A stretch of 18,469 nt of DNA from CAYSLC01 sp964431545 (GTDB lineage: Bacteria > Desulfobacterota > Desulfobacteria > Desulfobacterales > JAABSP01). Under the pieces are notes generated by a model. It made no database searches. It was not told the origin of the DNA and saw only the letters and a program-made list of their open reading frames with translations. Of this stretch, positions 8,331 through 15,648 are shown piece after piece. Each line of letters begins with the position of its first letter. Position 1 is the first letter of the stretch. The stretch is from positions 1-18,469 of the forward strand of contig CAYSLC010000107.1 of the NCBI GenBank assembly GCA_964431545.1. The letters are read 5' to 3'. Both the position numbers and the translations under genes were made by a program.

Positions 8331-9299
8331 ATGATGTTTTCGGGACCGTATGGAAACCAGGGGCGAAAACCGTCCACCGTCGTCGGAAGCGCGGCTTCCG
8401 TCGCCGTCTGGATTCTCTTTTTCCTTTACGCGCCACCGGCGCTTCTCCATGCCGACGAGATCCACCTGAAGGACGGACGGATCATCGCGTCGGAGAAGGC
8501 GTGGGTGGAGGGGGATCAGGTCAAGTATCTAAAATTCGGGGCCGTGGTCGGCTATCCGAGATCCCAGGTGAAACAGATCATCCAGGTGGACCCGGAGGAG
8601 GGGGGAGATCCGGCGCGGGCGCCGGTCTTCGATGTCGAACCCGCCCCGCCGGCGCGGACCGTGTCCGCCGGGGAGGAGCGGTCGGTCTTCGACGGCCTGA
8701 GGTCGATCTTCCGGGACGAGGCCGCGGTGCCGGCCTCCCGGGCCGCGGGGAGCCGGGGGCGATCCATGAGCATCCAGGACTTCATCGGTCTTCTGGAGCG
8801 GATTCACCCCCTGGCCCTGCTCGGGGCCTTCGTCTTTCCCCCGGTGGCGGCCTGGCTTTTGAGCTTACTCCACGGGCGGGGCAACGGCGGGCGGAATCCG
8901 TGGCGGTATATCCACTCCCTGTTCGTCTACCTGGTCTGTATTCCGGGGATGTTCTCCGGGGTCCTCATCGCCTACGGCCTCTTCTTCCTCCGGCAGAACC
9001 TGCTCCAGGTCAATGTATTCGTCTACTTCGTCCCCATCCTCTCGATGATCCTCACCCTGGCGGTGGTGGGCCGGAACGCCTCCTGGGACCGGCTGCCGGG
9101 GGTGGATCGCCTCTACGCCCTCATGGTCGTTCTGGTGATCACCTTCTCCGTGACCCTGGCCATCCAGAAGACGCGGATCTGGATCTTTTTCGGCGGGTCG
9201 GTGAAGATCCTGATCATCATCGCCGTGGTCTGCTTCATCCTGCTCAGGCTGAGCATGCGGCGGCTGTTCCGCGGGAAACCGGACCATGGGCCGCGGTAG
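8331..9299 (+). CDS. Membrane protein with signal peptide, small periplasmic domain and five C-terminal helices
   Basis: I do not recognise a named function. The 322-residue protein starts at an ATG with GGAG 8 nt upstream. A hydrophobic stretch at 20-40 ends in LLHADE, which fits signal-peptidase cleavage after A41. The short domain that follows (42-90: EIHLKDGR, GDQVKYLKFGAVVGYP, VKQIIQVD) resembles small beta-rich domains found at the N-terminus of many exported deltaproteobacterial proteins; this resemblance is from memory and unproven. A charged, proline/alanine-rich linker (90-148) leads to about five predicted membrane helices (160-180, 192-220, 228-247, 259-278, 286-306). The tail is basic (RRLFRGK), as expected for a cytoplasmic end. 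It lies between the GGDEF gene and the DUF4126 gene, both on the same strand, with gaps of 126 and 160 nt. A role in envelope sensing or transport is possible but not shown. Confidence 0.75.
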   Translation: MMFSGPYGNQGRKPSTVVGSAASVAVWILFFLYAPPALLHADEIHLKDGRIIASEKAWVEGDQVKYLKFGAVVGYPRSQVKQIIQVDPEEGGDPARAPVFDVEPAPPARTVSAGEERSVFDGLRSIFRDEAAVPASRAAGSRGRSMSIQDFIGLLERIHPLALLGAFVFPPVAAWLLSLLHGRGNGGRNPWRYIHSLFVYLVCIPGMFSGVLIAYGLFFLRQNLLQVNVFVYFVPILSMILTLAVVGRNASWDRLPGVDRLYALMVVLVITFSVTLAIQKTRIWIFFGGSVKILIIIAVVCFILLRLSMRRLFRGKPDHGPR

Positions 9300-9352
9300 C
9301 CCGCCGGGCGCGGGGACCGGGATTGGAGACGGCTGTGAAGGCTGTAAAGGAG

Positions 9353-9381
9353 TTGAGCGCCGTTGAGGGATCTGGTATTCT
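9353..9381 (+). promoter_or_regulatory. Predicted extended -10 promoter for the DUF4126 gene
   Basis: TTGAGC (9353-9358) and TATTCT (9376-9381) are 17 nt apart, and TGG directly before the -10 box makes it an extended -10 type. Each hexamer matches consensus at 4 of 6 positions. Transcription would start near 9388 and include the hairpin at 9418-9440. Confidence 0.4.
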
Positions 9382-9417
9382 TCTCCAAGATATTTCCACC
9401 ACATCGGGGGGAGTCAC

Positions 9418-9440
9418 CGATTCGATGCCCGATCGAATCG
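9418..9440 (+). promoter_or_regulatory. Perfect 9-bp inverted repeat just before the DUF4126 ribosome site
   Basis: CGATTCGAT (9418-9426) and ATCGAATCG (9432-9440) are perfect reverse complements around the 5-nt GCCCG. The Shine-Dalgarno AAGGAG follows at 9447-9452 and a third ATCGAA copy at 9453-9458. It could act as a repressor operator in the leader or as an mRNA stem-loop near the ribosome site; the symmetry is seen, the function is inferred. Confidence 0.5.
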
Positions 9441-9459
9441 ACACACAAGGAGATCGAAC

Positions 9460-10152
9460 ATGGATGCCTATACCGAGATCGCCAATACCATCTCGTTGAC
9501 CCTGGGCGCCGCCTGGGCCAGCGGAGTCAATCTGTACGCGGCCATCCTGATGCTGGGGTGGCTGGGGATGAGCGGCAGCCTCGACCTGCCGCCGGACCTG
9601 CAGGTCCTCGCCAGCCCCATCGTCATTGCCGCCGCCGGTCTGATGTATCTGGTGGAGTTCTTCGCGGACAAGGTCCCCGGCGTCGACTCCGGCTGGGACG
9701 CCATCCACACCTTCATCCGGCTGCCGGCGGGCGCTCTTCTGGCCTACGGCGCCGCCAACGAGATCAGCCCGTCCCTCGGTCTGGCCGCGGCCCTGGTGGG
9801 CGGGGGCGTGGCGGCCGGGACCCACGCCACCAAGGCCGGCACCCGGGTCCTCATCAACACCTCCCCGGAGCCCTTCACCAACTGGTTCACCTCCATCGGG
9901 GAGGACGTATCGGTCATCGTCGGGATCTGGCTCGCCCTCAACCATCCCTACGTCTTTCTGGGGCTTCTGATCCTTTTTCTCCTGGCCCTGATCTGGGTCC
10001 TGCCCAGGATCTGGAAGGGGATCAAAAAGGTCTTCGGCTTCATTGCCGGGCTCTTCGGGAAGAAGGGGGCCGAGACCCCCGGGGAGGATCTTGTACAGCC
10101 CGTCCTGATCGCCGAGGAGGGCGATCCGCCGGAGAGGAACCGGAAACCGTAG
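9460..10152 (+). CDS. DUF4126 domain-containing membrane protein
   Basis: Function unknown; the family consists of small integral membrane proteins. The 230-residue product shows the usual DUF4126 features: ASGVNLYAAILMLGWLG (20-36), a helix ending in LMYLVEFFADKVPGVDS (61-77), WDAIHTFIRLPAGALLA (79-95), and a glycine/alanine-rich helix (105-123) followed by THATKAGTRVLINTSPEP (121-138). Further helices cover about 148-160 and 164-181. A short, lysine-rich amphipathic segment (183-202) and a hydrophilic tail rich in Glu and Pro end the protein. The start has an ideal AAGGAG 7 nt upstream. It converges on the DUF4197 gene, and the two stops are separated by only 19 nt holding a GC-rich hairpin. 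A leader hairpin and an extended -10 promoter suggest it is transcribed by itself. Confidence 0.9.
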   Translation: MDAYTEIANTISLTLGAAWASGVNLYAAILMLGWLGMSGSLDLPPDLQVLASPIVIAAAGLMYLVEFFADKVPGVDSGWDAIHTFIRLPAGALLAYGAANEISPSLGLAAALVGGGVAAGTHATKAGTRVLINTSPEPFTNWFTSIGEDVSVIVGIWLALNHPYVFLGLLILFLLALIWVLPRIWKGIKKVFGFIAGLFGKKGAETPGEDLVQPVLIAEEGDPPERNRKP

Positions 10153-10153
10153 C

Positions 10154-10169
10154 GGCCCCCGGCGGGGCC
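10154..10169. terminator. Short GC-rich hairpin between convergent genes
   Basis: GGCCCC (10154-10159) pairs with GGGGCC (10164-10169) around a CGGC tetraloop, exactly in the 19 nt between the stops of the DUF4126 gene (plus) and DUF4197 gene (minus). The position suits a bidirectional terminator, but neither side has a real T-run (TGTTAC on the plus side). Confidence 0.5.
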
Positions 10170-10171
10170 TG

Positions 10172-10981
10172 TTACTCCTGGCCTCCGCCGAAGATATCCC
10201 GAAGCAGATCGGTCACCCGGGCCGCCGGCTCCTTTCGGATCCGCTGCTCCTGCCGGGCGATCATCACAAAGAGCCCGTCCAGGGCCTTGCGTGTGATGTA
10301 GGCATCGAGGTCGGCGTCCGCCGGCTCCGGCGGTTCCTCGGCCGCCCCGCCCTTCAGCAGGCCGGTCAGGGCCCGGACGCTTTCGTTCTCCAGAAGCTTT
10401 TTGCCGTAGGTCTGGTAGAGGTCGTCCATGGCCTTGTAGTAGGAGGTGACCTCCGCCGCTGCCGTGCTCTCCTCGACGATGGGGTGAAACGCCGCCCGGA
10501 GGTCCTCCCGGGTCCGCTTTTCAAAGTACCGGGTGGCGGCCTGCTCGTCGCCGTTTAACACCGTCACCGCATCATCGATGGACATCCGCCCCACGGCGCC
10601 CATGAAGATCCTGGTGCCCTCCGGCACGGCCTTGCTGGCGGCCCGGTTCATGGACGCGATGAAGTCGTCCACCAGTTTTCCCTGGCCGGCCTTGCGCAGG
10701 GTGGTCTCCACCAAAGCCAGGCTCTCGGGGACCGGGATCCGCACCAGCTCGTTGTCGAGAAACCCGTCCGGTCGGCCCAGGGCGTCGATGGCCGTTTCGA
10801 TGCCGATCAAAAGGGCCTCCTTCAGGCCCCGGGCCACCCGCCCCTGGCGGGTATCCGCGGCGGGCTCGGCGGAGAGGAACCGCTCCAGATATTCCTTGAC
10901 ATCGGTCTGGGCCCCGGCCGGGGCCGTCCAGGCCATCGCCAGGATCACGGCCGTCCCCACCATCCACATCCGTCTCTTCAT
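10172..10981 (-). CDS. DUF4197 domain-containing exported protein
   Basis: Function unknown; DUF4197 proteins are exported and common in proteobacteria. The chosen start gives 269 residues with a signal peptide (MKRR, hydrophobic 5-20, APAGAQ at 20-25), so the protein should be periplasmic. The body matches the family layout: GLKEALLIGIETAIDALGR, then GFLDNELVRIPVPESL, FIASMNRAASKAVPEGTRIF, MSIDDAVTVLNGDEQAATRYF and a C-terminal part with YITRKALDGLFVMIARQE near the end. It is mostly helical. There is no lipobox cysteine. The ATG at 10981 was preferred to one 33 nt upstream because GGAGG lies 8 nt before it and the signal peptide then begins at the N-terminus. It is 43 nt downstream of the activase stop on the same strand, so it may share its transcript, although the functions are not obviously linked. 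Confidence 0.9.
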   Translation of the reverse strand: MKRRMWMVGTAVILAMAWTAPAGAQTDVKEYLERFLSAEPAADTRQGRVARGLKEALLIGIETAIDALGRPDGFLDNELVRIPVPESLALVETTLRKAGQGKLVDDFIASMNRAASKAVPEGTRIFMGAVGRMSIDDAVTVLNGDEQAATRYFEKRTREDLRAAFHPIVEESTAAAEVTSYYKAMDDLYQTYGKKLLENESVRALTGLLKGGAAEEPPEPADADLDAYITRKALDGLFVMIARQEQRIRKEPAARVTDLLRDIFGGGQE

Positions 10982-11024
10982 GGTCCTACCCTCCTTGGAT
11001 TGAGTTGCAACCACGGCCCCCGCT

Positions 11025-14000
11025 TCAATTGTTTTTGGTGGCCATGATATCCCGGTGGAGGCGTTCGGCCCGGAGGCAGAAGGTCTCCAGTTTGGCGTTG
11101 ATGAGCTGCGGAAACGGGGATCCGTCCGATTCGACGGCCAGAAAGGGCAGGTCCTCGTAATGGATCAGGGAGGCCCGGAGCCGCTGGTTGCCGGGATCGG
11201 TGGAGAGCTTCCGGTCCCGGACCATGGTCTTGGCGAGAATCGCTTCGGCCAGCCGGTTGGGCATGCAGCCGAAGGGTCCGATGGCGATGACCCCGCAGAC
11301 GTGGGTGACGATCTCCGTCAGGGAGGCGCCCACGGTCAGGATGGTTTCGCAGGTGAGGTCCGAGGTGACGTTGGGGCCGGCGTTTTCAACGATCTCGAGG
11401 ATGTCGACGGGGATCGCCTTGACCAGTCCCGACCGGGAGAGGATGGCCTTGATCCGGCGTTCCGTCCGGGCCATGTACCGGCGGCGGAGGAAGCCTCCAA
11501 ACCGCTCCATCAGGGTCATCCGTCGGCCGCACTTGCCTCGCTCGAAGAGGTATTCGCAGAAGAGGACCCACTCGGCCACCGGGGAACAGGTGGTGGCGAA
11601 GCCTTTTTCCGCCAGCATCTCGGTGAGACGGCCCCGGGAAAGGGCATCCCGGCGGACGAAGATCTCCCCGGTCAGGCAGATCACCGGGGTCTCCTCCGGC
11701 GGCTGTTTGCGGGGGATGCCGGCCAGGCGGGCCGCGGACCGTTCGAGCTGCGCCTCCAGCGTCTCATATTTGTCGGCGGCGATGGATCCGAGGATGTCGG
11801 ACCATTCCTCCTCCAGCACCCCTAGTGCCGCCTCCGGGTCCTCGGCCACCGTCAGGAGCATGGATCGGATATCCTCCACGGTGTCCGAGATGATCACCGC
11901 CCACCAGGCACGGCGTTCGAAGCTGTCGTCCAGGCCGGTATAGGCGTTCTCGCCGCTCAAGGTGAACATGGCGACGTCGGGGATCCGCCGGTGGGCCAGA
12001 AGCTGTTCGATGAAGGTGTAGTACTGACCGAACCGGCAGGGGCCCGAGGCGGTGGCCATAAAGTAGACGAGGACCTGGTCCTCGGATTTCCGATCCTGAA
12101 TGTAGTTGAGGAGTGATCCGGTGGTGAGCTGGAGGGGAAGACACTCCTTACAGGAGGTGTTGGCCCGGCCCGTCTTTAGGGCCGATTCATCGGCCGGCGG
12201 AAGGGCCGTCGCGCGCACCCCGGAGGCCCGGAACGCCGCGGCCAGCGCCTCGGAGGAGAACCGGCCCATGGAGGGGATCAGAAAGCGGACCCGGGGGTCG
12301 TCCATGGGAAGGGGCTCTCCGCCCGAGGTGACCACTTTGAGCCGGCCGTTGTTGATGACCGTCCTGGCCGGGGAGAACCGGACCGGACCGGGGGAGGGGG
12401 GATTTCCGGCCACCTGTTTCCGGAAGGCGGAGATCACGTCCAGGAAGGCTTCGATCCGGGTCTCCAGCCCCGCGTCCGCGGTGTGGCTGTCCAGCTCCAG
12501 GGTCAGGGCGGGCTTCCGCCCCATCAGGTTCCGGAAATAGCTGATGATGAAGGAGTCGGGGCCGCAGGAGAAGTTGGTGATATAGAGACCGAAGAGCTGG
12601 GGATGGCGCTGGACGAAGGCGGCCGCCTTGAGGATCAACTGACCCATCCCCCAGTACATGGTGGGGGGCGTCGGCTCCTCTTCCAGAGGGAGGAAATCCA
12701 TGGGGATCACCGGAATCCCCCGGGAGGCCAGCTTCCGGGGGATCCCCATGTGGGCCTCCTCCACGAAGCCGTTATAGGGGCGGCCGAAGATCACCACGGC
12801 GCTCTGTTCCGGCCTCCGCTCCAGATCGGCCAGGGTCGTCCGCCCCAGTTCCCGGAGCGCGTTCAGATAGGCCGTCTGCCGGTCCACGGCTGTTTTGAAG
12901 GCCGCTTTGGCCTCCCCGTGACTCGCCCCCATGGTCCGGGCCGCCGACCGCAGGGGCTCGAAGGCCTCGGAGAGCCCCCGGGTGAGGTCGAGCAGCGGCG
13001 AGAGCACACGGGTTCCGGTATCCTCCAGCTCCCGGAGGCGTTCCGCGAAGGCCGTCCGGAGGTAGAAGGTCTCCCCCTGGACGATGGGGCAGACCTGGGC
13101 GTTGGTCTTCTCCCGCTGGGTGGGGACCGCCTTGAAGTGGGGGAGGAAGATGTAATCGAGGGGGCCTTTTTCGTGGATCAGGTGGTGGAAGAACCCGTGG
13201 GCCAGCTCCGCCGGATAGCAGAAGGGGGCATCCTTCTGATCGATCCCCTCCTGTGTGGGCAGGTCCGGCAGGACCGTCTCGAACCCCAGTTCGGAAAAGA
13301 AGGTGCTGTACAGGGGAAAATAGGTGTTGACGAGGAAGCTTCGGTTCATTCCCACCCGCCCTTTCGGCCCGGCGACGCCGTGGGCGGCGTCGGTGGAAAA
13401 GGTCATCTCCTGCCGGACCTGGACCAGGTCGAGCGTCCGGATGTCGTGGCGGATCTTTCGGCGGAGGTTGTAGTACCGGTTGCAGGCGCCGCCGAAGGGG
13501 TACTTGGTCCCCTCCAGCTCGATGACGGCGATCTCGCACCGCCGGTCGCATTTCTCCTTGCCGCCTTTGCAGACGAAGGAGCGGCCGTAGGTCACCGACC
13601 GGTCCATGAGAACCCCGAGGTCGAACCGCCGGGGGTCCATGAGGCCGGCGTCGAGGCGGTGTTCCACCTCCAGGGCCACGCCGAAGGCCCCCATGAGACC
13701 CGGTTCCGGCGGCACCACGATCGGCTTGCCGATGATGGAGGCCATGGCCAGGGGCACCGCCCGATTGTAGCAGACGCCCCCCTGCATGAAGACCCGTTGC
13801 CCCACCGGCCGGTTCCCCTTGACCCGATTGGCGTAATTCATGCAGATGGAGTAGACCAGCCCCGCCGTGATGTCCGTCTGGCTCACCCCGTCGTGGATGG
13901 CCGTCTTGATGTCCGAGGAGATGAACGCGGCGCATTGATCGTTGAAATTCGGGGGACGGCGGCCCCGGACCGCAATGTCGGCGATCTCGGTCATGCCGAT

Positions 14001-15374
14001 GCCCAGGGTTTCCAGGGCCGACTCCTCCAGGAAGGAGCCGGTGCCGGCCGAGCACGCCTCGTTCATGGCGTAGTCCGAGGGGACCCCGTTGGTGATGTAC
14101 GTGTACTTGGCGTCCTGGCCGCCGATCTCGAAGATGGTGTCCACCCGGGCGTCGAAGAAGACCGAGGCGGCGGCGTGGGCGATGATTTCGTTGATGATGC
14201 CGTCGGTGAGGGCGTGGAGGCCGGCGATCTGTCGTCCCGAGCCGCACACCCCCAGGCCGATGATGGAGATCCGATCCGGATCGACGCGGGCGGAGACCTG
14301 CTCGTGGATCCGGCGGTAGCACCTCCTGGAGGCCTCCACGGGCTGTCCGTTGGTCTTGAGGTAGACCGAGGCGAGCATGGCGTGGTCCCCCTTGCGCATC
14401 AGCACCGCCTTGGTGGTGGTGGAGCCGACGTCGAGCCCCAGAAGACAGACATCGCCGGGTCGGACGGTATCCGTCCCGATCTCCTTGAAGGTCACCCGGT
14501 CCTCGAAGTCGGCCAGGGGGGGCAGGGTATCGAAGGAGACCGCGTCCGGCCGGAACAGTCGGTTAGTGCCGGGGAAAGGGAGGGTTTTGTGTTCCGAGGC
14601 CCATAGGGCGGCGCCCAGGGCTTCGAAGTAGGGCGCCGCCTCGGGGACGATGAGCCCGTCGATCTCCTGTTCCAGGAAGTGGAGCATCACCGGGTTCTTG
14701 ACGGTCCCGCCCACCACCATGATGTTGTTCTTTTCCACATTCTTGAGCAGTTCCAGGATCTTTCCGGCCATCATCCGGCAGAGCCCGGCGATCACCCGGG
14801 AGACCGGCAGCCCCTTGTTGGTGGCGTGGGTGCAGTCCGATTTGCAGAAGACCGAGCACCGGCCGGAGAGGCGGTAGGGGTGCTCCAGTTCCGCCAGTTC
14901 GGCCACATCCGTGATATCCACGTCGAGTCTGCGGAGCTGTTGGAGGAAGAACTCCCCGGTTCCCGAGGCGCATTTGTTGCCGGTCAGGACGTTGGCGATC
15001 TCCCCCCGGCGGTTGAGGACGTAGCTCATGAAGGTCTCGCCGCCGGCGGAAACGATGGCCGGGCTGGAGATCCCCTTCGGTTTGGTGAACCGGTAGGCGC
15101 GTTCCACCGCCTCCGGTTCCGAGATCTGGGAGAGGTTGACGTAGTTGCGGAACCGCCTGCCCGTGGCCGCCACGGCGTCGAACCCCTCCATGGGGAGGCT
15201 GTCCAAAACGGCGGCAAGCGTCCGACGGGGGTCGCCGTCGTGGGGGTGCTTCGAATGGGCGACGACCCGAGCCTCGGGGCCTTTATCCGGATCGGCGCCG
15301 CCCGCCCGATCCGTCACCGTCAGTTGGGCGGTGGAGATCGTCGACGCGCCGATGCAAATACCCAATACCTTCAT
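11025..15374 (-). CDS. Fused acyl-CoA dehydratase activase-type protein (two BadF/HgdC ATPase domains, DUF2229, HgdB-like C-terminus)
   Basis: Related HgdC/BcrAD ATPases use ATP to push an electron from a [4Fe-4S] cluster to 2-hydroxyacyl-CoA dehydratases or benzoyl-CoA reductase. Here 1449 residues combine two such domains in one chain. Domain 1 (about 1-270) has cysteine motifs NKCASGTG (C135) and GRCSVFCKSDC (C173, C177, C181). Domain 2 (309-575) has the phosphate motif GLDVGSTTTKAVL, IGGQDAKYTY (417-426), EACSAGTGSF (C441) and DQCAAFISSDIKTA (C481). A cysteine cluster CKGGKEKCDRRC (602-613) and a DUF2229 region (about 675-985, VNTYFPLYSTFFSELGF) follow. The C-terminal part (1030-1380) resembles the dehydratase subunit, with SCKECLPLQLTTG and GPCRFGQYY. 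The ATG at 15374 has AAGGAG 5 nt upstream; a GTG at 15380 overlaps that ribosome site. No dehydratase or CoA-ligase genes are nearby, so the partner is unknown. The fold assignment is firm, the reaction is inferred. Confidence 0.92.
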   Translation of the reverse strand: MKVLGICIGASTISTAQLTVTDRAGGADPDKGPEARVVAHSKHPHDGDPRRTLAAVLDSLPMEGFDAVAATGRRFRNYVNLSQISEPEAVERAYRFTKPKGISSPAIVSAGGETFMSYVLNRRGEIANVLTGNKCASGTGEFFLQQLRRLDVDITDVAELAELEHPYRLSGRCSVFCKSDCTHATNKGLPVSRVIAGLCRMMAGKILELLKNVEKNNIMVVGGTVKNPVMLHFLEQEIDGLIVPEAAPYFEALGAALWASEHKTLPFPGTNRLFRPDAVSFDTLPPLADFEDRVTFKEIGTDTVRPGDVCLLGLDVGSTTTKAVLMRKGDHAMLASVYLKTNGQPVEASRRCYRRIHEQVSARVDPDRISIIGLGVCGSGRQIAGLHALTDGIINEIIAHAAASVFFDARVDTIFEIGGQDAKYTYITNGVPSDYAMNEACSAGTGSFLEESALETLGIGMTEIADIAVRGRRPPNFNDQCAAFISSDIKTAIHDGVSQTDITAGLVYSICMNYANRVKGNRPVGQRVFMQGGVCYNRAVPLAMASIIGKPIVVPPEPGLMGAFGVALEVEHRLDAGLMDPRRFDLGVLMDRSVTYGRSFVCKGGKEKCDRRCEIAVIELEGTKYPFGGACNRYYNLRRKIRHDIRTLDLVQVRQEMTFSTDAAHGVAGPKGRVGMNRSFLVNTYFPLYSTFFSELGFETVLPDLPTQEGIDQKDAPFCYPAELAHGFFHHLIHEKGPLDYIFLPHFKAVPTQREKTNAQVCPIVQGETFYLRTAFAERLRELEDTGTRVLSPLLDLTRGLSEAFEPLRSAARTMGASHGEAKAAFKTAVDRQTAYLNALRELGRTTLADLERRPEQSAVVIFGRPYNGFVEEAHMGIPRKLASRGIPVIPMDFLPLEEEPTPPTMYWGMGQLILKAAAFVQRHPQLFGLYITNFSCGPDSFIISYFRNLMGRKPALTLELDSHTADAGLETRIEAFLDVISAFRKQVAGNPPSPGPVRFSPARTVINNGRLKVVTSGGEPLPMDDPRVRFLIPSMGRFSSEALAAAFRASGVRATALPPADESALKTGRANTSCKECLPLQLTTGSLLNYIQDRKSEDQVLVYFMATASGPCRFGQYYTFIEQLLAHRRIPDVAMFTLSGENAYTGLDDSFERRAWWAVIISDTVEDIRSMLLTVAEDPEAALGVLEEEWSDILGSIAADKYETLEAQLERSAARLAGIPRKQPPEETPVICLTGEIFVRRDALSRGRLTEMLAEKGFATTCSPVAEWVLFCEYLFERGKCGRRMTLMERFGGFLRRRYMARTERRIKAILSRSGLVKAIPVDILEIVENAGPNVTSDLTCETILTVGASLTEIVTHVCGVIAIGPFGCMPNRLAEAILAKTMVRDRKLSTDPGNQRLRASLIHYEDLPFLAVESDGSPFPQLINAKLETFCLRAERLHRDIMATKNN

Positions 15375-15472
15375 CTTCACTCCTTGCGCGGGAAATCGAT
15401 TGTTCTATTCCGGAACCATCCCTACCCCTTTTCCATAAGCGTGAGAAACGCGGATGGCGTAAAATTTTCGAA

Positions 15473-15501
15473 AGTATAGCAAATCTAAATAGTACCGTCA
15501 T
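15473..15501 (-). promoter_or_regulatory. Predicted promoter for the activase gene
   Basis: On the minus strand ATGACG (15496-15501) and TATACT (15473-15478) are 17 nt apart, with TGC before the -10 box. This matches consensus at 4 of 6 and 5 of 6 positions, in a notably AT-rich patch. Transcription would start near 15466, leaving a leader of about 92 nt. Confidence 0.55.
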
Positions 15502-15532
15502 CCGCAACTTTTTTGCAAAGAAGTTTTTGCGG
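15502..15532. promoter_or_regulatory. Imperfect inverted repeat next to the activase -35 box
   Basis: CCGCAACTT (15502-15510) faces AAGTT-TTT-GCGG (15521-15532): the outer CCGC/GCGG and inner AACTT/AAGTT pair, with a TTT bulge and a loop containing the palindrome TTTGCAAA. It abuts the predicted -35 box of the leftward promoter on its upstream side, where an activator or a repressor could bind. The rest of the gap to 15648 shows no coding frame that I trust. Confidence 0.35.
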
Positions 15533-15648
15533 TCCGACCCGTTTTTTGTCCAAGATGGACGGCCGGGAGGGAGGAGGGGGACCGCGCATTGAAATCGCCT
15601 CCGGGGTGTGGTAAGGGAAGCGAGGTTTTTTGGCGGGAGGATCACCGG

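Noticed and set aside
6216..8465. 749-codon minus-strand frame opposite the CBS-PAS-GGDEF gene, rich in His, Asp and Gly with apparent repeats
   Set aside because: The repeats mirror the CBS duplication on the true strand, and the frame ends in the promoter region without a ribosome site. It is an antisense shadow.
12483..14606. 707-codon plus-strand frame inside the activase gene
   Set aside because: It lies wholly antisense to a well-recognised protein and has the same low-complexity composition as other shadows.
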